From positions 1-53,559 of the forward strand of contig SFVC01000017.1 in the NCBI GenBank assembly GCA_004560375.1: a stretch of 53,559 bases of DNA, in the 5' to 3' direction. This document shows, in pieces, positions 48,477-53,559 of this stretch (positions within the stretch are counted from its first letter, which is position 1; each line of letters starts with the position of its first letter). The notes beneath the pieces were generated by a model. That model ran no database searches and was not told the origin of the DNA. It was given only the letters and a program-made list of their open reading frames with translations. The stretch is from a bacterium (GTDB lineage: Bacteria; Bacillota; Clostridia; Oscillospirales; Oscillospiraceae). The translations under genes were made by a program, and so were the position numbers.

Positions 48477-49685
48477 ATGGATCCGGACACTCTGACCGCC
48501 TGGTGCCAAAGCCTCGCCAAGGCGTACTCCATCGGCGTCCGGCTGTACCGAGAGGCGAAGCTGCTTGCGTACTGCTCCGTCTATCCTCTGCACCCGGATC
48601 CGGCGGGGCCGTACCTTCCAAGAATACTGGACTGCGGGGCGGAGGTTGGGATCATCACCACCCCCGCCTATCAGTTCTATGGCTTTTTGACGGCGGAGCC
48701 GGGGCTGCGGGTGATCTTCGGCCCCACCCGTGCCCTGCGGGGGGATGGACGGGAGCTGGACGGGCTGATGGCTCTGCTTGCGGTACCCCCGGAGGAATGG
48801 ACGGGCTACGCCCAGGCCCTGCGCGGCGCCCCCATGATCAGCGTCCACCGCATGGCCTGGCTGTTGTGCTCCCTGACCACAGCCCTGCAGGGCCGCCCCT
48901 TCCCGGTGGAGCAGGTGTGGCTGGACACCCGGGCGGAAGATGTTCAGCAGTCCGTCCACGCCGACCATGCCCGCCAGCGCGTGGAGGAAGCGGATGACTC
49001 CGACGCTCGGCAGATGGTACAGCAAAGCTACGCCTGGGAGCAGCTGATCACCTCCTACATTGAGGGCGGCAGGCCGGACGTCTTGCGGGAGCTGTTCTCC
49101 GCCCCGCCCCGGGTGGAGGCGGGCCGCATGGCCCAGGACGGCCTCCGACAGGTGCGGAATATGGGGATCTGTACCGCCGCCATTGCCTCACGGGCGGCTA
49201 TCCGGGGCGGGCTCGCCCCTCAGGACGCCTTTCTCGCCTCCGACCTGTACATCCAGAAGCTGGAGCTCATGACCGATCCCGCCGCCATTGAGCGGCTGGC
49301 CCAGGAGATGATGATCGACTACGCCCAGCAGGTGGAGCGGCTCCGGGGGCCGGGGGCGGGACCGGATCGCTTTTTCCGCCTGTGCGCCCAGTATATCTCC
49401 CAGAACATTTTCACCACCATCCGGGCGGAGCGGATGGCCAGGGATCTGGGCTATACCCGCGCCTACCTGTGCACCCGGTTCAAGCAGGAGGCCGGAATCT
49501 CCCTCACCCGCTATGTCCAGCAGGAGAAGGTGGCGGAGGCCAAGCGGTTGCTGCGGTTTACCGATCAGGAGTTGGGCGAGATCGCGGCGCTGCTGGGGTT
49601 CTCCTCCCAAAGCCATTTCCAGACCGTGTTCAAGCAGATCACCGGGGAGACCCCCATGGCTTACCGGCGGAGCAGCCCAGTATAA
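48477..49685 (+). CDS. AraC-family transcriptional regulator
   Basis: This 402-residue regulator has a long N-terminal sensory domain (about 1-300) and a C-terminal pair of helix-turn-helix motifs: ERMARDLGYTRAYLCTRFKQEAG, then LGEIAALLGFSSQSHFQTVFKQITGETPMAYR as the second family motif. I place the start at ATG 48477 behind AAGGAAGG. The GH3 gene follows 102 bp downstream on the same strand and is a probable target. The N-terminal domain resembles those of YesN-like clostridial regulators in size, but I cannot name its ligand. Confidence 0.9.
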   Translation: MDPDTLTAWCQSLAKAYSIGVRLYREAKLLAYCSVYPLHPDPAGPYLPRILDCGAEVGIITTPAYQFYGFLTAEPGLRVIFGPTRALRGDGRELDGLMALLAVPPEEWTGYAQALRGAPMISVHRMAWLLCSLTTALQGRPFPVEQVWLDTRAEDVQQSVHADHARQRVEEADDSDARQMVQQSYAWEQLITSYIEGGRPDVLRELFSAPPRVEAGRMAQDGLRQVRNMGICTAAIASRAAIRGGLAPQDAFLASDLYIQKLELMTDPAAIERLAQEMMIDYAQQVERLRGPGAGPDRFFRLCAQYISQNIFTTIRAERMARDLGYTRAYLCTRFKQEAGISLTRYVQQEKVAEAKRLLRFTDQELGEIAALLGFSSQSHFQTVFKQITGETPMAYRRSSPV

Positions 49686-49743
49686 ATAGTCCTGGATTTT
49701 ATAATAAGTCGAACAAATCTGCAATCTATCCCCGCCCAAATTT

Positions 49744-49751
49744 GTTATACT
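49744..49751 (+). promoter_or_regulatory. extended -10 promoter of GH3 gene
   Basis: TGTTATACT gives an extended -10 (TATACT 49746-49751). The -35 is weak, which suits activation by the neighbouring AraC protein. Confidence 0.5.
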
Positions 49752-49787
49752 CGTCTCATCAGTCAAAACAGGAAAGGAGTCGATCGT

Positions 49788-52163
49788 ATGACACAGCAAT
49801 TGCGGGAACAGGCGCGGGAGCTGGTGTCCCAGATGACGCTGGAGGAAAAGGCGTCCCTGTGCTCCGGGAAAAACTTCTGGGAGAGCAAGGCGGTAGAGCG
49901 GCTGGGGGTCAAGTCCTTCATGCTTACCGACGGCCCCCACGGCCTGCGTAAGCAGGCGGGGGCGGCGGATCACCTGGGGCTGAACGCCTCAGTGCCCGCC
50001 ACCTGTTTTCCCCCCGCCGCCGCCTCGGCGTGCAGCTTCGACCGGGCGCTGCTGCGGGAAATCGGCCAGGCCATGGGCCGGGAGTGCCGGGCCGAGGAGG
50101 TGGGGGTGATCCTGGGCCCGGCCGCCAACATCAAGCGCAGCCCACTGTGCGGGCGGAATTTCGAGTACTTCTCCGAGGATCCGCTGGTCACCGGCGAGAG
50201 CGCCGCGGGGCTCATTGAGGGCATCCAGAGCCAGAACGTGGGGGCCTGCATGAAGCACTACCTGGCCAACAACCAGGAGAAGGCCCGGCTCGTCTCCAAC
50301 TCGGTCATCGACAAACGGGCCCTCCGGGAGATCTACCTGGCGGGCTTTGAGAAAGCGGTAAAAGAGGCCCAGCCCTGGACGCTGATGTGCTCCTACAACC
50401 AGATCAACGGGATTTATGCCTCCGATCACAAAGAGCTCATGACCGACGTGCCCCGGGGCCAGTGGGGCTTTGAGGGGGCCATTATGACCGACTGGGGGGC
50501 CATGAACGACCGGGTGGAGGCCATCAAAGCGGGACTGGATCTGGAGATGCCGGGGCCCTGCGATGGGAACGACGAAAAAATCGTCCAGGCCGTCCGGGAG
50601 GGCAGGTTGGACGAGCAACTGGTGGACACCTGCGCCGCTCGGATGGTGGAGTTGGCCCTGCGGGTGGCACAGAACACCAACGCCAGCTACGATCAGGCGG
50701 CCCACCACGAGCTGGCGGGCCGGGCCGCCCGGGAGAGCGCGGTGCTGCTGCGCCGTGGCTCCGCCCTGCCCCTGGCGGCGGGGGCGAAGCTGGCGGTCAT
50801 CGGGGACTTCGCCCGTCACCCCAGGTATCAGGGGGCGGGCTCCAGCAAGATCAATCCGACGCAGCTTACCAACCTGTGCGGCGCGCTGAGTGAACGAGGG
50901 GTTCAATACACCTACGCCCGCGGCTTTGAGGCGGAGGGTGGCGTGGATGAAGCCCTCATCGCCCAGGCAGTGCAGGTCGCCCGGGGGGCCGATGTGGCGG
51001 TGGTGACGCTGGGCCTGCCGGACAGCTCCGAGAGCGAGGGCTTTGACCGCGCCCACATGGATCTGCCGGAGAATCAGAACCGGCTGATGGCGGAGCTGGT
51101 CAAGACCGGCACCCCCATCGTGGTGGTGCTCAGCACCGGATCCGTGGCGTTGCTGCCCTGGCGGGAGCAGGTGGACAGCATCCTGCTGCTGTACCTGGGC
51201 GGGCAGAACGGCGGCAGCGCGGCGGCGGATCTGCTGCTGGGCAGGGCCAATCCCTGCGGCAAGCTGGCGGAGACCTGGCCGCTGGCGCTGGAGGACACCC
51301 CCTGCCACGGCTTTTTCGGGAACAGCGGCAATGTGGAGTACCGGGAGAGCGTCTACGTGGGCTACCGATACTACGACAAGGCCCGCAAGGAGGTGGCCTA
51401 TCCCTTCGGCCACGGTCTGAGCTACACCGACTTTGCGTATACGGAGCTGGCCCTGTCCGCCCCGGAGCTGGCGGATGGCGCCCGCCTGACGGCCCGGGTC
51501 ACGGTAAAGAACACCGGCGCGCTGGCCGGGAAAGAGGTGGTTCAGCTCTACGTGGCCCCGCCTGCGGACGGGATGTTCCGCCCGGTGCGGGAGCTGCGGG
51601 CCTATGCCAAGGTGGAGCTGGCCCCCGGCGAGAGCAAGACGGTGGAGTTGACCCTGGATCGCCGGGCCTTCGCCTATTACGACGCCCATGCCGGGGACTG
51701 GCGGGTGGACAGCGGGACGTACACGATTGAAGCCGGCTCCTCCAGCCGGGACATCCGGCTGGCCCGGACGGTGACGGTTCAGGGCGAGGCCCCCAACACA
51801 GCGCTGAACGAGAGAGTCCCCGCCTACCGTGACCCCGCCGGCCAGTGGCCTGCATCCCAGGAGCAATTCGAGGCGGTGCTGGGCCATCCCGTACCCCCGG
51901 CGCGGAGCGTGCGGCCCTTCACCGTCAACTCTACCCTGGGGGAGATCCAAACCACCCCCGCCGGTATGGCTTTCGTCCAGCAGGCCAGGGACAATATGAC
52001 TCAGATGATGGGCGGCGGTGAGGATGATTTCTCCAAGATGATCGACGCCATGCTGGAAGATATGCCCCTGCGGCAGCTGGCCATGCTGTCCGGCGGGGCC
52101 ATGACCCCTGCGGTGCTGGACGGGCTGGTGGCGATGCTGAACGGCACTTCTTCCGCAGACTGA
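49788..52163 (+). CDS. glycoside hydrolase family 3 beta-glycosidase
   Basis: This 791-residue enzyme has the GH3 layout: TIM barrel (about 1-300), alpha/beta sandwich (about 310-520) and fibronectin III-like domain (about 560-650). The nucleophile region is GAIMTDWGAMND, and the substrate region has CMKHYLANNQE. It has no signal peptide, so it acts on imported oligosaccharides such as beta-glucosides or xylosides. A C-terminal extension of about 100 residues is rich in Met and ends with GGAMTPAVLDGLVAML, as in several gut clostridial homologs. Its GC content and codon use resemble the rest of the window. Confidence 0.92.
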   Translation: MTQQLREQARELVSQMTLEEKASLCSGKNFWESKAVERLGVKSFMLTDGPHGLRKQAGAADHLGLNASVPATCFPPAAASACSFDRALLREIGQAMGRECRAEEVGVILGPAANIKRSPLCGRNFEYFSEDPLVTGESAAGLIEGIQSQNVGACMKHYLANNQEKARLVSNSVIDKRALREIYLAGFEKAVKEAQPWTLMCSYNQINGIYASDHKELMTDVPRGQWGFEGAIMTDWGAMNDRVEAIKAGLDLEMPGPCDGNDEKIVQAVREGRLDEQLVDTCAARMVELALRVAQNTNASYDQAAHHELAGRAARESAVLLRRGSALPLAAGAKLAVIGDFARHPRYQGAGSSKINPTQLTNLCGALSERGVQYTYARGFEAEGGVDEALIAQAVQVARGADVAVVTLGLPDSSESEGFDRAHMDLPENQNRLMAELVKTGTPIVVVLSTGSVALLPWREQVDSILLLYLGGQNGGSAAADLLLGRANPCGKLAETWPLALEDTPCHGFFGNSGNVEYRESVYVGYRYYDKARKEVAYPFGHGLSYTDFAYTELALSAPELADGARLTARVTVKNTGALAGKEVVQLYVAPPADGMFRPVRELRAYAKVELAPGESKTVELTLDRRAFAYYDAHAGDWRVDSGTYTIEAGSSSRDIRLARTVTVQGEAPNTALNERVPAYRDPAGQWPASQEQFEAVLGHPVPPARSVRPFTVNSTLGEIQTTPAGMAFVQQARDNMTQMMGGGEDDFSKMIDAMLEDMPLRQLAMLSGGAMTPAVLDGLVAMLNGTSSAD

Positions 52164-52177
52164 AAAGCAAGAGTGCC

Positions 52178-52191
52178 CGCCTGATCAGGCG
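52178..52191 (+). terminator. possible weak terminator after GH3
   Basis: The perfect palindrome CGCCTGATCAGGCG is followed by TTGCGTTTT. The stem is short, so termination would be weak. Confidence 0.4.
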
Positions 52192-52241
52192 TTGCGTTTT
52201 AAAAAGCAGTACCAATCGCCTCAGCATATAGCTTTGCGGTC

Positions 52242-52319
52242 AAACCGCCGCTGGCAAGTTAGAAAATCGTGGAAGCACTCTGTGCAGTTCCGGATTTTTT
52301 ACACAGCCAGCGGCGGTTT
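52242..52319. repeat. 78-bp element with 13-bp perfect inverted ends
   Basis: AAACCGCCGCTGG (52242-52254) is exactly repeated inverted at 52307-52319. The interior is AT-richer and has no gene. It has the form of a very small miniature inverted-repeat element, but no clear target duplication is seen. Confidence 0.5.
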
Positions 52320-52359
52320 CGCGTGTAACTCTGCGCCCATCGGCTCTGCGCGCCGCCTC

Positions 52360-52490
52360 TTATCTCCTCAGCGCCTCCGCCGGAGGGATGCGAACCAGCC
52401 TATGGCTGGCAAGGCCGCCCAGCGCCAGGATCAGGCCGGCCGTCGCCGTCAAAGACAGCAGGGCCTGGGCCGGGGACTCGGAGGAGATGG
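52360..52490 (-). pseudogene. FtsX-like permease C-terminal fragment
   Basis: Reading the minus strand gives a hydrophobic segment followed by HRLVRIPPAEALRR and a stop at 52360, which is how FtsX/MacB-type ABC permeases end. Only about 40 residues remain. The upstream part of the gene is absent, replaced by a thioredoxin-like fragment on the other strand. Confidence 0.5.
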
Positions 52491-52493
52491 GCC

Positions 52494-52723
52494 ATGGTGG
52501 AGGAAATCCTGCGGCAGAAGGGCGTGACCTACACCAATGTGCTCCCTGCCCGGAAAGCAGCTTTTATCGGGACTTCATCTGTGAACCGGCAGGTTTCCCC
52601 ACGACCTATATCGTGGATCACGAGGAGAACATGATAGGCGCTCCTCTGGTCGGCGTGGTTCAAAATCAGGAGGACTCTTTGATGAATCGGCTGGAGCTGG
52701 GGTATGCCAAATACCGCCACTGA
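52494..52723 (+). pseudogene. frameshifted TlpA/redoxin-like C-terminal fragment
   Basis: One frame reads EEILRQKGVTYTNVLP and, after a frameshift, a second reads DFICEPAGFPTTYIVDHEEN and GAPLVGVVQNQEDSLMNRLEL before the stop at 52723. The GFPTTYIVD segment is typical of thioredoxin-fold redoxins of the TlpA/ResA type. The catalytic Cys pair and the N-terminal half are missing, so it is a remnant. Confidence 0.6.
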
Positions 52724-52753
52724 TGCAGCTGTGTCATAAAAGAGGATTGCCCA

Positions 52754-52831
52754 ATGACACTGCTACCGGCAGAGGATCGTTATACCTTCGCTGACCTGTT
52801 GCAAATGAATACCTGCAAATTTCTTTGTTGA
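52754..52831 (+). pseudogene. possible Uma2-family nuclease N-terminal fragment
   Basis: MTLLPAEDRYTFADLLQ resembles the start of Uma2 (DUF820) endonuclease-like proteins, after which the frame stops. Only 25 codons remain. Low confidence because of its length. Confidence 0.3.
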
Positions 52832-52924
52832 CCTGTGAAACCGGCGAGCCCATCTTCATCGCGAATAAGGGGCGGGCCCATGACGTCTGTTATGAGCATT
52901 GAGGCCTATGGGGAGCGGGAAAAT
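52825..52924 (+). pseudogene. Phd/YefM-like antitoxin fragment, frameshifted
   Basis: CETGEPIFIANKGRA in one frame continues as VMSIEAYGERE in the next, as in type II antitoxins (usually EPIFITKNG followed by VVMSIEAYE). A single frameshift lies between about 52877 and 52889. The N-terminal DNA-binding part is missing. Confidence 0.6.
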
Positions 52925-52929
52925 GCTTG

Positions 52930-53123
52930 CCCACCGCGCCAATATCCTGGCCGTATTCCCGATGACGGGGCCTCCCCATTTTGATCCAGAGTTAGCGGTT
53001 CAAGGCTATCGTAAGCTGGTGCTGACCAAAACTTATGTGGCGGTATCCCCTGTGGTGGATCGAACGGTGTTGGTTTACCGCATTGTCAACGGCGCCACAG
53101 ATTATCCGAAATTGTTGAAATGA
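52930..53123 (+). pseudogene. RelE/ParE-like toxin C-terminal fragment
   Basis: The frame carries HFDPELAVQGYRKLVLTK and VLVYRIVNGATDYPKLLK before a TGA at 53121, matching the C-terminal half of RelE/ParE toxins. The N-terminal part is absent or out of frame. With the antitoxin remnant directly upstream this was once a toxin-antitoxin pair. Confidence 0.65.
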
Positions 53124-53163
53124 AGAACTCCCGCCGGGATTCACCTCCCCGGCGGGAGTTCTT
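53123..53163 (+). terminator. hairpin after toxin remnant
   Basis: A perfect 16-bp stem (53123-53138 with 53148-53163) begins at the toxin stop codon. A short T-rich tail follows. Confidence 0.7.
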
Positions 53164-53287
53164 TGTCCGCATCATCCCCGCCCACCACACCGTCGGGCCC
53201 CAGTTCCACCATGCCCAGGCCCTGGTCGGTGAGCTGGTACCCCAGTCCCTGAGACGGAACGGGTTCATCCTCGGGATCGTGCTGCTT

Positions 53288-53470
53288 TTACAAAGGCTGC
53301 CGCCTCCGCGTACCAGGCGGTGGGGCCACCTCCCGGAAGGGGCTTCTCCCGGCGCGGCCCTCCCAGAAGTCCACCGCGTCTTCAATCCACCCCTCCGCCG
53401 CGGTGCCCGTGCCCAGGCCGAAGCCGTGGCCCAGGCCCTCGTAGGCGTGAAACTCGGTGGGAATGCTCAT
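53288..53470 (-). pseudogene. alpha/beta hydrolase C-terminal fragment
   Basis: The minus strand encodes FHAYEGLGHGFGLGTGTAAE then GWIEDAVDFWEGRAG before a stop at 53288. This is the catalytic-histidine end of an acetyl-esterase-like alpha/beta hydrolase. The sequence upstream (53471-53559) does not continue the protein, so about four fifths of the gene is missing. Confidence 0.65.
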
Positions 53471-53559
53471 GTACGGTAAAGTATCACAAGAAAATTATGT
53501 CGAATTGACAGCCGCCTCCGCTATACCGAATAAGGAAATAAAGAGTCCTCAAATTTTGC

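Noticed and set aside
49989..51950. 653-residue minus-strand open frame opposite the GH3 gene
   Set aside because: Shadow frame caused by high GC; the GH3 gene is complete on the plus strand.

Overview
The window looks like chromosomal DNA of a high-GC, anaerobic, gut-type member of the Bacillota, most likely Oscillospiraceae (Flavonifractor/Intestinimonas/Lawsonibacter-like). This is an inference from the Firmicutes-type ylxM-ffh-rpsP-khpA-rimM-trmD order, the Firmicutes-type GalT, PPi-dependent phosphofructokinase, EFR1-type ferredoxin and strong AGGAGG ribosome sites. There is no rRNA, CRISPR array, phage or intact transposase. One tRNA-Arg(ACG) gene is present.

Layout: 0.1-2.1 kb carries prmC and a DUF1385 membrane protein (minus). 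2.3-6.1 kb is a minus-strand operon of a repeat lipoprotein, a response regulator and a histidine kinase. tRNA-Arg lies at 6.3 kb and a threonine-aldolase-type enzyme at 6.7-7.8 kb. 8.2-23.1 kb is one long plus-strand catabolic cluster: class II aldolase, PPi-phosphofructokinase, divergent triose-phosphate isomerase, LarA-family racemase/epimerase, SsuABC/TauABC-like ABC importer, cytosolic DUF4838 (GH163-like) hydrolase, NagB, NagA, ROK repressor, TauE/SafE permease and MFS transporter. 23.1-28.2 kb is the minus-strand translation/SRP operon with an unusual TrmD-GNAT fusion. 28.3-31.9 kb holds a free-methionine-sulfoxide reductase and a hybrid sensor kinase. 32.1-36.8 kb holds an EFR1 ferredoxin and an alpha/beta hydrolase, then a class III polyhydroxyalkanoate synthase pair (phaE-phaC). 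37.0-41.4 kb is GNAT, RluA, galT and galK. 41.5-43.9 kb is a REC-HD-GYP-GGDEF c-di-GMP enzyme. 44.4-48.4 kb is a LysM-CAP protein, an esterase, a PAP2 phosphatase and a cation/proton antiporter. 48.5-52.2 kb is an AraC regulator and a GH3 glycosidase. The last 1.4 kb is a graveyard of gene fragments.

How the genes work together: the 8-23 kb cluster can be read as a nearly self-contained route. A conjugate is imported and hydrolysed inside the cell; NagA and NagB turn GlcNAc-6-P into fructose-6-P; PPi-PFK, aldolase and TPI take this to triose phosphates. LarA and TauE/SafE have no role in plain GlcNAc catabolism, so the substrate probably releases a 2-hydroxy acid or another small anion. No GlcNAc kinase or MurNAc-6-P etherase is visible. 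This cluster is the best candidate for an undescribed system. Secondary items are the phaEC locus with its structured leader, the TrmD-GNAT fusion, a terminator inside the rpsP-trmD operon, the short inverted-repeat elements in several gaps, and the 13-bp direct repeats in the araC promoter.
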